The notes under the pieces are model-generated. The model did no database searches, was not told the DNA's origin, and worked only from the letters and a program-made list of their open reading frames with translations. 64,000 nucleotides of DNA from Scylla paramamosain. Its lineage: Eukaryota > Arthropoda > Malacostraca > Decapoda > Portunidae. Below, one piece after another: positions 55,054 to 64,000 of this stretch. The position numbers and the translations under genes are program-made. The stretch is taken from the NCBI RefSeq assembly GCF_035594125.1, contig NC_087155.1, positions 2,157,431 through 2,221,430 on the forward strand, written 5' to 3'. Position 1 is the first letter of the stretch, and each line of letters opens with the position of its first letter.

Positions 55054-55483
55054 ATAACTGGACCACAGGAGCATGTTGCCACAGCTCTAGGGAAACTGTG
55101 CACATCCCTCAGCAGTAACATAGCTATCCCAGTAGTGACAGGATACTTAGACACTCACTACAATGCAAGGAAAGTTTACGTCGAGGACCAGATCTTGCGC
55201 TGCTCTTGGAGAAACATTGTGCATCTCTTGAACAAGAGTGAGACTGGGGACCCTCTTCTAGATAATCGGAATGGTTCTAAAGTTAGCCTTGTGTCTTCTG
55301 TCCCTAAGGATCCTCCAGTCCTTGCATCTCCCCTTTGGCACCATATCTTGTGCTGCTCTCAGAAAAAAGTGCTTCTTTGGAATGAAACTGAGAGTGAGGA
55401 TGGTGTTTCAGGTGCTGGGAATAGTACTGAACTTAGTCTCATTTCTGGTGTCCCTGTGCACCTCCCAGTCCTTATATTAATGT
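55054..55483 (+). CDS. Module exon F, with a long in-frame extension containing an internal repeat
   Basis: Acceptor TTCAAG at 55053; phase 0 entry fits the end of exon E. It encodes ITGPQEHVATALGKLCTSLS, VTGYLDTHYNARKVYVEDQI and LRCSW. F' at 58797 has the same KLC, KVYVE(D/G) and (L)HCS positions. The frame stays open to a stop at 55483. That extension contains two related segments of about 45 residues: DNRNGSKVSLVSSVPKDPPV and GAGNSTELSLISGVPVHLPV. No strong donor is seen before the stop, so the true exon end is uncertain. It could end near 55220 or be a terminal exon. Confidence 0.65.
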
Positions 55484-55688
55484 GATGTCTTGCTAACTCT
55501 CATGCTGTCTCACTCAGTTTGGTACAATTGTTTACTGCAAGTTTAGAGTTTAGTTTTCAATGTAAGGTCACTGATAGTAAAAGGAGTGGTTGAATACTTC
55601 TCTTTCTCATCTTGTCTTCCTTTTCCTTGTCCTCTTCCTCATTTACTTGCATTTCTCTCATTCTCTACCTCCTGGTCTTTTCCTTCAT

Positions 55689-55689
<1 letters not shown>

Positions 55690-55784
<95 letters not shown>
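55690..55784. repeat. (CT)n array serving as polypyrimidine tract of exon A'
   Basis: About 47 CT units followed directly by GCAG and exon A'. Confidence 0.95.
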
Positions 55785-55787
<3 letters not shown>

Positions 55788-55788
55788 G

Positions 55789-55906
55789 GATGGCCAAGGA
55801 AATCCATCTCAAATACCCAGAGATCCTCCATGCCGCTCACCCCTTCTTCCTCTCCCTCAAGTTTGTGGGTGCTGGTGGCTCTCTCCTGGATGGAGCAGTT
55901 TTCGTG
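55789..55906 (+). CDS. Module exon A' (second copy of exon A)
   Basis: 118 bp, entry phase 2, exit phase 0 at GTG/GTGAGA, the same phases as exon A. It encodes [20 protein letters not shown] and [16 protein letters not shown], aligning with VLQQPSIVQAGQPTTITVHF and VDKDSGLVLNGLAFK of A. The acceptor is formed by the end of a (CT)n array. Confidence 0.75.
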
Positions 55907-56175
55907 GTGAGACACACAAGAAACCTTAACTCTCATGCCTTGGGTCTTATGGGAACTGTTTTCAAAGAGAAAGAGTCTGGTTTGTGGTAAGACACACTGG
56001 GAACCTTAACTTTTATCCCCATATTGTGAAATGCCTGAGGTGTTATGAGAACTGTTTTCAAAGAGGAGTCTGGTTTGTGGTAGGAAGTGCGGGGAACCTT
56101 AACTTTTATCCCCATATTGTGAAATGCCTGAGGTGTTAATGGAACTGTTTTAAAAGAGGAGTCTGGTTTTTATGA
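55907..56175 (+). repeat. Tandem repeat spanning the exon A' donor
   Basis: Units beginning GTGGTGAGACACAC at 55904 recur as GTGGTAAGACACAC (55984) and GTGGTAGGAAGTGC (56077). Each continues with AACCTTAACT, ...GAACTGTTTTCAAAGAG and GAGTCTGGTTT. Spacings are 80 and 93 bp. Confidence 0.88.
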
Positions 56176-56482
56176 TTGGTTGATTGATGATGCAGAATAT
56201 TATTAACTATTTCCTGAATCATGAAAAAAATGTCCTTGAAAATCCCATCAGCTTTCATAAGGACTGTTTTCATGATAATGAGTCAGGTTCTCATAGGTGT
56301 TTCTTTCTTCTGGTGATGCAGAATACTTGTTAAACTATCACCAGAATCATGAAGTACCCTTGAAAATTCCAGTAAGTATTTCTAAAGGTCACTGAGATGG
56401 TTAGTCCAGTGACTGTGTGTTTTGTTGTTTTCTTGTGTATATTTTGTCTCTCATTCCACGTAGTTCTCTTGTTTCTTCTCAG

Positions 56483-56518
56483 GATCAAAAGATATTGATT
56501 GAGATACTGGGGAGGGAT
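56483..56518 (+). CDS. Possible module exon B'
   Basis: Between TTCTCAG and GTGAGT lie 36 bp reading DQKILIEILGRD, phase 0 entry as exon B. Exit phase 0 does not fit C' (phase 2), so either the donor differs or this copy is broken. A (GA)n array follows at 56545-56618. Confidence 0.35.
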
Positions 56519-56541
56519 GTGAGTGCATGCCCAAGGCGAGG

Positions 56542-56621
<80 letters not shown>

Positions 56622-56838
56622 TGTGTGTGCGTGTTTTATGCACAGACAGAAAACATGTAATTTTTGTATCATTCCAACATTTTCCTCTTCTCAATTTTCC
56701 TGTTGCCCTTCCAGATATTCAGCTTTTCTTTGTTCCTTCAGTGAAAAATCTCCCTTTCCTTAACTCTGTTGTATCCCCTCAATATCCAGCCTTTGTTTGT
56801 CCCTGCAATAATGGATCTTTTCTGTGTATTTCCTCCAG

Positions 56839-56972
56839 GATCTATTTACCCAAGAACAACTTGTCAACAATTCCTGTAGATGTCGTCATCAGTGAGGTCA
56901 GTGTTAGATACCAACTTGCTGCTCAGGTGTCTGTTGTACCTGCTGGTTGGCATCTCCACTTTGTCTCTCCTG
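56839..56972 (+). CDS. Module exon C' (second copy of exon C)
   Basis: 134 bp after CTCCAG, entry phase 2, exit phase 1 at CCTG/GTAAGC. It encodes IYLPKNNLSTIPVDVVISEV, QLAAQVSVVPAGWHLHFVSP. It matches exon C in length, entry phase and pattern (YLP/YVP, IPVDVVI/LTFENVI, QVSVV/KVAVV). Confidence 0.75.
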
Positions 56973-57110
56973 GTAAGCAAGTATGTATGTGTATCTATTG
57001 ATTTATTTCTGTGTGTATTGTGTCTGTCTATCTGTGTGAATGTGGAGAGTTTGGGGTGAATCTTGCTTGATACCTGATGTGGATGGATTGCTGTGTGCCT
57101 CTCAGTGCAG

Positions 57111-57365
57111 CAGCCTGTCAGTCCAGACGGCATTTGACAGCTGTTTCTCACTCCACATATTTACACAAAGGTGCTGACAGATTAGCAGCAGGAGTGGGAA
57201 CTGCAGTGGCTGTAACTCATATGACTTCACTGGTACCAATCCAGACCACCTGGCTTCCCCAGGGACAGGCTTGTGTCACCCTGACCTTACCTCTACCTAT
57301 ACATCTACCACTGCACTACATTTGGAATCTGGTTGAGTACATGTACTCAGACCCAAGCCTGATGT
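57111..57365 (+). CDS. Additional phase 1-1 exon between C' and D'
   Basis: Acceptor CAGTGCAG and strong donor GTAAGT bound 255 bp, open throughout, entry and exit phase 1. It fits exactly between C' (exit 1) and D' (entry 1) whether included or skipped. It encodes STYLHKGADRLAAGVGTAVA, LVPIQTTWLPQGQACVTLTL and HYIWNLVEYMYSDPSLM. No counterpart is seen in copy 1, where a retroelement fragment lies at that place. Function unknown; it may be a cassette exon. Confidence 0.6.
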
Positions 57366-57367
57366 GT

Positions 57368-57368
<1 letters not shown>

Positions 57369-57412
<44 letters not shown>
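57369..57412. repeat. (GT)n array just inside an intron
   Basis: About 21 GT units starting a few bases after the donor of the preceding exon. Confidence 0.93.
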
Positions 57413-57414
<2 letters not shown>

Positions 57415-57682
57415 TTTGTCTCTGTTGAAATCAAGTCATTGTTGTGTCTTGGAGGGAATAAGTGTGTGTATGTGACTATCTATCTATTTATCTATCTATT
57501 TGTGTTTAAATAAAGTTGTTGGTAGCATCTGAGGGAATGAGAGGAGTGTGAGCTCAGTATGATGTGCAAGGAGTTTATGGATGTTTTAACATTTTGTAAT
57601 ATAAGTATTTATTAGTGTGCATATCTTTTTTTGCACGCAAGATTTTAATACCTTACTTTACCATTTTGTCTGCATCTAACAT

Positions 57683-57687
<5 letters not shown>

Positions 57688-57757
<70 letters not shown>
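57688..57757. repeat. (CT)n array upstream of exon D'
   Basis: About 35 CT units ending 19 bp before the exon D' acceptor. Confidence 0.95.
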
Positions 57758-57759
<2 letters not shown>

Positions 57760-57776
57760 ACCAATTCTCCTTACAG

Positions 57777-57886
57777 GCTTGGTGGTGTATCCTGAAAATT
57801 TGGAGATCCAGGAGAACTCTGTCACCAAGAACATGCAAATGAATGTCATTGGGTGGCTGATGGCAGCTCCTCAAGTGAACCCAGAG
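57777..57886 (+). CDS. Module exon D' (second copy of exon D)
   Basis: 110 bp, entry phase 1 after TTACAG, exit phase 0 at GAG/GTGAGG. It encodes LVVYPENLEIQENSVTKNMQ and NVIGWLMAAPQVNPE with no stop. C' and D' join to VSPGLVVYP. Confidence 0.75.
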
Positions 57887-58189
57887 GTGAGGGAGGCTGT
57901 CACTGGGTCTTGGAGGGAGCAGGGAAGCAGGGGTTAGAGTGAAGATGTTTAGAAAAGAGGGATGCAGCACTGTGGTTGTGAAGAGTAGCCATCATTTTCA
58001 TTTTAAGGGTGTTTTTAAGCTATTTGGCTTGTAGTGCCACTGAGACTATCCCTTTCCACTGGGGACTCAAAATAAGAATAAAGACAGACTTCGTATTCTG
58101 AGTGTTAATGAAAGTAAGAATAATAATCAGAAATAGCAACCATTATCACTATCCTGTTTCTTCATGTCAAGCTTGATAAAGTTAGATTT

Positions 58190-58410
58190 AAAAAAGAAAT
58201 AGGAAGGAACTGGTTTTCAGATGGAGTGATAGATGAATGAAATAGACTCGGTAGTTAGGTTAGTGCTGAGTCATTAGGGAGCTTTAAAAGATTAGACAAA
58301 TTTATGCATGAGGATGATAGTGAAAATAGGTAAGCACATTTCATGCAGGGATTGCCATGTGTAAACCAGATGGCTTCTTGCAGTTTCCCTTGTGTTCTTA
58401 CAATTATTAT
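58190..58410 (+). repeat. Dispersed repeat, opposite orientation to 47944-48180
   Basis: AGGAAGGAACTGGTTTTCAG, TGAATGAAATAGACTCGGTA, CAAATTTATGCATGAGGATG and CCAGATGGCTTCTTGCAG are the reverse of pieces of 47944-48180. Likely a LINE 3' end. Confidence 0.75.
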
Positions 58411-58474
58411 GCCACTGATATGATGCCACAACACAATGGTAATGGTGGTGATGGTGTGTTCCCGAGTGATGCAG

Positions 58475-58575
58475 GTGATAATGGGGCTTGACATGAGTGT
58501 CAAGGGCATGTAGTGTCCCGTCACCTTTGCTCCTGTGACCTCTGGCTCTTCTAAAAAGGGAGTTGCATCTTCACG
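58475..58575 (+). pseudogene. Module exon E' with an in-frame TAG
   Basis: Acceptor ATGCAG at 58474; phase 0 entry fits D'. It reads VIMGLDMSVKGM, a TAG at 58511, then CPVTFAPVTSGSSKKGVASS. The parallel with exon E (VDMLAAG, then CGPVDFTL..SKKGI) indicates a real duplicated exon with a stop. The donor (CG/GTATTT) is weak. Confidence 0.5.
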
Positions 58576-58599
58576 GTATTTTTATGTCTGATGGTGTGT

Positions 58600-58770
58600 A
58601 GTAGTAAGGATTATCCAAGATTGGAGAAGTGTCTTGGGACCTTCCTCATGAAAAAAATTTGTCATAGGGAAAAGAAAATACAGAAGCAGGCAGGGAGTTC
58701 CAGAGTTTACTGGTGAAAAGGATGAAAAATTAATAATGGTGAACTCTTGTATTGGAGAGGTGGACCACCA
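58600..58770 (-). mobile_element. Type 1 retroelement 3' fragment upstream of exon F'
   Basis: AAGCAGGCAGGGAGTTCCAG, ACTCTTGTATTGGAGAGGTG and neighbours match the minus-strand type 1 copy at 23770-23870. The fragment ends about 25 bp before the F' acceptor. Confidence 0.75.
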
Positions 58771-58796
58771 CCATCACCACTACTTATTCTCCACAG

Positions 58797-59027
58797 ATCA
58801 CTGGGCTAAAGTACAGCAAGATGAGTGCCTTGGAGAAGCTGTGCCTTGAGTTGAAGGCTGCAGTCACCATCAGAAAAGAGCAAAGCTACAACAAGTCATC
58901 CAAGTACTTTGTCAAGAAGGTTTATGTTGAAGGCAACCTCCTGCACTGCTCTCAGGAGAACAGTGGGACTCATGACCGCCTCCAAGACCCACAGAGGATT
59001 GGAAGGCATAAATTCAATCTTGGATAA
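58797..59027 (+). CDS. Module exon F' (second copy of exon F)
   Basis: Acceptor CCACAG at 58796, phase 0. It encodes ITGLKYSKMSALEKLCLELK, KSSKYFVKKVYVEGNLLHCS and continues open to a TAA at 59027. Identity with exon F is clearest at ITG, KLC, KVYVE and CS. As in F, no convincing donor lies before the stop, so this could be the terminal exon. Confidence 0.65.
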   Translation: MTGLKYSKMSALEKLCLELKAAVTIRKEQSYNKSSKYFVKKVYVEGNLLHCSQENSGTHDRLQDPQRIGRHKFNLG

Positions 59028-59917
59028 CTATTGACATTTAAAACTGGTGACTCCACTTGTCAGATTGTAGGTGGGAAAGTTTTAGGGTTGATTGATGGGA
59101 ACATTGTTGATCTAAATTCTTTTTTGGTAAAGTACTGTAAATCACTTGCATGTGAAGTTTCAAATGGATGAAATAGCATGAATGGTTTTGTAGTTGAATT
59201 GTTCTTTGTAGCTGGAAAAAAAAATTAGGGTCGATTGATGGGAAAACTATTGTTCAAAATCCTTTTATTGTAAACTAGATCATGTACATAGTTGTGAAAT
59301 TTTTTTGGAAATGAAATAGCATGAATGATGATGATGTTGTTTGTGTTGTACTATGGGTAAACCATTGGAAAAAATGTAGTAGTTATGAACAAAATTGGAT
59401 TAACTAAACATCACTGAGGTTGTAGTTGTGAAATTTTGGTGTAAATTAATGTAAACAATGAAATACTTTAATAATCATTAAAGTTTTAATCTTATATTAG
59501 GAGTCATTGGAAATTAGCTAAAATAAACACCCTTATATTATCTTAACCCTATAATGACTAACCAACTTTCCTCTCAAATCATAGCATAGTTTTAACACAA
59601 GTAAACAGTGCACAGCTTTGCCAAATGTTGTCATAAATCTGTGTTAGAAATATAGTCTTCATCAAGCATTATTGTTGTGTGAGTTATCATTGCTGTCATG
59701 TGTTGTTTTAAGGAGACACTGATTTTGCAGTTTTTTTTTTTCTACACCTATTCAAAAGTTAAAAATCTTTCAGTTTTCTGTGCATGTGTTCTAGTATCCT
59801 CTGCATTCTTTCTTGTCATTCTTTCACACTCAGAGCTAAATGCATTGAACTAACATTCCCATTCCTATTATTCAGCAACTCATGAAATTAACACCAGAGC
59901 AATTTGGTATGTTATGG

Positions 59918-59949
<32 letters not shown>

Positions 59950-60112
59950 TCCTTTTTCCCTCTTCTCTCATGTCATGGCCCAGGACAGGGTGACGTCCTT
60001 GGAACATCGTCATTTGCATTCCCTAATCACAGACAGATGTGCCTCCTCACTCACTCCTCCATGTTGGAGAAAATAATTGCGTTAATGAACATGTCTTGCA
60101 CTTTATCATTAC

Positions 60113-60164
<52 letters not shown>

Positions 60165-60433
60165 TACATTTACAGTAGTCCCTCACTATTAGCAGTTTAA
60201 TTAGTGTAGCCAAACCAATGTCAAAAGTGAAATTTGCCAAACGTGAATAGTACTATAAATGGGGTTCACCCTTTTGACTTGCATTTGAAAGCAAAGACAT
60301 TATACATGAAACATTAACAGCAATATAGAATACAATAGATAATAGATGACAGATGTTATTTACCTTTAATTATTTATAGTTAAGCCTGGTGAGAGGAGCG
60401 AGTGTGGTAATTGTGTAGGTGCACTATTAATAT
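59028..60433. other. AT-rich stretch with weak tandem similarity
   Basis: AGGGTTGATTGATGGGAACA (about 59083) recurs as AGGGTCGATTGATGGGAAAA (about 59226), followed in both by AAATAGCATGAATG about 90-100 bp later. (GA)n lies at 59924-59949 and (ATT)n at 60118-60162. No gene is seen. Confidence 0.5.
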
Positions 60434-60719
60434 TTGGCACCCAAACCAGTGTCATCCATATCCAAGTGTCCATGCCCTCCACCACTTGTAGAGGCTGCAC
60501 TCCTGGGGACAAACACCAAAGATGTGGTTAATTGCAGCAAAAAAACAGTAAGATGGCTGTTGGGAGGTTCACAAAAATCAAACAATGCACATGGACGACA
60601 AACTGGATCAACACCATTCTGTTACGTCAGTGAGTGGCGCACCAAAAGTGGATCTGATGTGCCAGTTTGGGTGATGGTACCAGTTCAAACCTATTGCCAA
60701 ACTGAAACAAGAGGGACCA
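60434..60719 (+). CDS. Open frame of unknown nature, possible exon
   Basis: The frame reads KDVVNCSKKTVRWLLGGSQK, CYVSEWRTKSGSDVPVWVMV and PVQTYCQTETRGT before running into (CT)n(TA)n. Composition looks protein-like, but no clear splice sites or family match are visible. It may be an exon of a downstream gene, or chance. Confidence 0.25.
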
Positions 60720-60846
<127 letters not shown>

Positions 60847-60959
60847 TTTTCAGTAATAAACATTTAGTGTGCAAAAACTTTTAGTACATCTAAACTATAG
60901 TAACTTGTGTCTTCCTTACAAGTGGTGTCATCCACCATTCTTTCTCTCCCCTCTTAAAA

Positions 60960-61146
60960 AGTGGGAAAAGGAAGACTGCTGGACCACACCACAAGTTATA
61001 ACAACAAAAAAAGGTTCATTCAAACTTTACTCTGCTGCATGGACTGTATCAGCTTGTATTCAGGCAGGTCAAGTTGGGCGATACAAGTGTGTGCTGGAAG
61101 GAAGCTGTCATCTGCTGGCTTTTGGATTATCAACCTGGAAGCCTGG
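60960..61146 (+). CDS. Open frame of unknown nature, possible exon
   Basis: The frame reads FKLYSAAWTVSACIQAGQVG, RYKCVLEGSCHLLAFGLSTW then KPG before a (GT)n. Protein-like but unrecognised; boundaries are uncertain. Confidence 0.25.
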
Positions 61147-61242
61147 GTGTGTGTGTGTGTGTATGTGTGTGTCTAAGAGAATCAGTTTGAGTGAGTAGTG
61201 GGAGGGAGTTTTTAAGTATGTGAGAGTAAAAGAAGGGGTTTT

Positions 61243-61304
<62 letters not shown>

Positions 61305-61535
61305 TTGTGTGTGTGTAGGAGAGAGAATACAAGAAATTATTTCTATTAAGAGAGAATTTTGCGTATGTGTAGGAGAGAGAATACAAGAAATTATTTCTAT
61401 TAAATTTATTACTATTATTCTAAATTTATTCATATTTCAGAGGAATGACTGACAGAAGAGACAAAGAAAAGAGGAGGAAGAATATAAGAAAGGAAGGAAG
61501 GAAGAGAAGAGGGGGACATGAGAAGGATGAAATAA

Positions 61536-61580
<45 letters not shown>

Positions 61581-61855
61581 ACTGATTGTGAGAATTAATT
61601 ATCATTATTATTATTATGTTCAAAATGTATTATTTATATTTGCATTGTTTTTTTCCAGAAGTGATAGAAAGAAGGAAGAGGAGAAGATAGATGATAATAA
61701 GGAGGGAAGAAAGAGAAAGAGAGAGAGAGAAGACAACAAAGAAGGAAGAGGACATGAGAGAAGAATGAGGATAATAGAAGAGGAAGAAAAAAAGAAGAAA
61801 TGAGAGAAAGATAGAAAAGATAAATAAAAGAAAAATAAATCCTCCCCCCTGCCCC

Positions 61856-61891
<36 letters not shown>

Positions 61892-61967
61892 ACAATCCAC
61901 AGACCCACAGTATGTCTCCCACAGTATGTTGACAAACCCAGTCACTCCCCACAGCCTCTCACAAATA

Positions 61968-62059
<92 letters not shown>

Positions 62060-62060
62060 C
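61147..62060. repeat. Microsatellite-rich stretch
   Basis: (GA)n at 61246-61301 and 61538-61578, (CT)n at 61859-61888 and 61973-62055, and a purine-rich plus strand at 61470-61810. A 60-bp segment (GTGTAGGAGAGAGAATACAAG onward) occurs twice at about 61312 and 61366. Confidence 0.85.
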
Positions 62061-62965
62061 CTAAGAGAGGAACCTGGTCAGTCCCTGCGAGAAATTTTGC
62101 AACATTTTCTGTTCAAGCAAGAGTTCATTAAAGACTTCCCATTCCCAAACAGTACAAATGACTGGATGGTCTGGAAAGTATTCACTCTGGAAATACAGTG
62201 AGGGGTTAATGAAAGGAAGAATATTGGAAAATGTGTGTTAATTTAGATTCCTGTGGTGTGTGGATGGAAGGACTGGGTGAATATAGACAGCAGAAGAGGT
62301 GAGGAGTGTATGCTAACTAAAGGCAGGAAGTGAAGGACTGGATAAATATTAGACAGAAGAGGTGATAGAAGCAATGGACTAGATATACAGAGATAAGGAA
62401 GGGCTGGATAAATATTAGACAAGAGGTGATAGAGGCAAAGGACTAGATATGCAGAGACAAGGAAGGGCTGGATAAATATTAGAGGAGGTGACAGAGGCAA
62501 AGACTGTACACTAATAATGAAAAATAGATAAAATGAATGACAGAGGGAAGATGAAAGAGCGAAGAACAACTAAAATGGATGATAAGCAGGTGGAAACACC
62601 TACAAACAAGCCTATCAACACCCAAACACCCCTGACACACACACACACACACACCCCAGCTCCTCCAGTGTGAAAGATATTCATGTATAAGCAAGCCATT
62701 TTAGCCCACAATCCAAACACTTCACCCCTGACCTGACGTACCAGCATGCACACTCACTGCTGTGTTGCCGGTTTTGCTGGACGTGTCATTCCTGATTGCT
62801 GTCTGTTCATTTTGGCCTAAAACCTTCATGCTTCATCCTTCACTTCCTGTTGTGAAACTGTTGCAAAGAAGGGAGAGTTTTTGTTGCAACATGAATTCCA
62901 AATCAGATTCAGTACTTTTATGAAATCTTTCAAGACGACAACCCTGATATTGAACTCCATCACCA

Positions 62966-63035
<70 letters not shown>

Positions 63036-63130
63036 AGTTACAATACTTACTTCAGTGCACACTCTTCACTCCTTTAGAGATGAGCAAATGAGTGAACAGT
63101 GAATAAATCTGTTAATAAGCACACTGTGTT
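62061..63130. other. Sequence without a confident gene, with two repeats
   Basis: GACTAGATATRCAGAGA.AAGGAAGGGCTGGATAAATATTAGA units repeat at about 62330-62480 (three units of about 60-70 bp). (AC)n lies at 62967-63034. A short frame at about 62056-62200 (REILQHFLFKQEFIKDFPFP) has no support beyond composition. Confidence 0.5.
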
Positions 63131-63570
63131 TTGGTGCAAAGAATCAGATACTGCCATATTTTCACTGCCGTTCACCACTCATGTCCAACGGAAGGTTTGT
63201 GGGCTGCCTTCACCATGGTCTTCCTGGCACTTACAAATCAGGGCCACAAACTGAGAAGAGCATTAGAGTACTTGGAAGGAAACCACTGGGAAGATCTTGA
63301 GATGGTGTGTGGAGGAAGGCATGACAACACTCAACAGTAAGGAAGAAATTGTCTACAGCTGCAAGTGGGAGATACTCATGGGCTGTCCAACCCCAGAAGG
63401 GAAATTATGGACAAATAATGATGTAATGAAAAGCACACCTGAATGGACTGCTGACCAGCTGATGTCTCATGAATGCTCCTCTTCCTCCTCTTGGTTTTAC
63501 TCCCTGCGTGGTGGCACTGACGTCATGTCTCCCAGTCGGTCTGTGGAGTCTGAAAGAGAAACAGTGTAAT
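63131..63570 (+). pseudogene. Two overlapping protein-like frames of unknown nature
   Basis: The first frame (63131-63340) reads FTMVFLALTNQGHKLRRALE and EGNHWEDLEMVCGGRHD. The second, one base shifted (63297-63569), reads KEEIVYSCKWEILMGCPTPE and STPEWTADQLMSHECS. Both look protein-like and adjoin, as if one sequence broken by a frameshift near 63320. I do not recognise the family. Confidence 0.3.
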
Positions 63571-63729
63571 AAGAGTAGTGAGGAAACTGACAATGCTTAA
63601 AAGTAGTAGTTTCATTGCACAATGCCCTGGGATGTTATAGTGTGCAGCATGAGTCCTCTAACACAGACAGAAAAGAAAGAATTGCACTCCACAATTCACT
63701 GGGACACACTCATATCTAAGAGCCATCTA

Positions 63730-63769
<40 letters not shown>
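63730..63769. repeat. (AC)n microsatellite
   Basis: About 19 AC units. Confidence 0.95.
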
Positions 63770-63772
<3 letters not shown>

Positions 63773-63909
63773 AGGAGTCCCATTCCATACTTCACTGCAC
63801 TACAGGACACACATCAAGGTGGTGCAGGTCTCCTCTTTTACATACACACACGAGGGAGACATGTTGGGGCCGAGGTTCGCATTCTTAAGTGCTTTGTCCT
63901 CTCATCAGA

Positions 63910-64000
63910 GGTACCTTCAGAGGTCAGAGAGACAATCAGCAAGGTTCTGAAGGGTGCTTGTCTCACTGATGGTGTAGCAGCCTCAACAAACTACCTCTTG
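63910..64000 (+). CDS. Possible exon running off the window end
   Basis: After an acceptor-like CTCATCAG (63908) the frame reads VPSEVRETISKVLKGACLTD then GVAASTNYLL, open to the last base. It vaguely resembles the start of exons F and F' (a short helix with a K-L-C or L-K-G-A-C pattern), so it could belong to a third module or another gene. Confidence 0.4.

Overview
This is a eukaryotic, metazoan window, most likely from a decapod crustacean. The inference rests on very long dinucleotide arrays every few kb, two abundant non-LTR retrotransposon families of the kind that fill crab and shrimp genomes, small exons in repeat-filled introns, and no bacterial or viral gene organisation. The species cannot be named from sequence alone.

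Layout. 0-20 kb is intergenic or intronic repeat: an old reverse-transcriptase (RT) relic with a (TGAATC)n tail, a 1.8 kb pyrimidine tract including a CpG-dense TCGTC/TCGTT array, a 61-bp tandem repeat, three plus-strand copies of a retroelement I call type 2 (9-15.5 kb), a 660-bp (CTA)n array and a minus-strand copy of a second retroelement, type 1 (16.2-18.6 kb). 20-37.4 kb holds one convincing IPT/TIG exon, a mariner-like element with 113-bp inverted repeats, an isolated exon resembling the start of mitochondrial rRNA methyltransferase MRM2, and two type 2 elements, each interrupted by a type 1 element.

37.5-59 kb is the 3' part of a plus-strand gene. Its exons match the C-terminal region of fibrocystin-L (PKHD1L1), a large extracellular or ciliary receptor-like protein. 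Exons 2 to 7 and the next two join in consistent splice phase. After the conserved part comes a six-exon module (A-F, 48.4-55.2 kb) that is present a second time (A'-F', 55.8-59.0 kb), so the 3' end has grown by tandem multi-exon duplication. Several module exons carry frame disruptions, so one or both copies may be decaying, or the assembly has indels. From 60.4 kb to the end there are only weak exon candidates; the best is at the very end.

Retroelements explain most intron length. Intron 5-6 is a 6.9 kb type 2 element with a type 1 inside it. The intron between module exons B and C is almost exactly one type 1 copy. All three clear nested events are type 1 inside type 2. Type 2 tails end in a TAGGTAAATAC motif run followed by (AC)n, which accounts for many of the AC/GT microsatellites.
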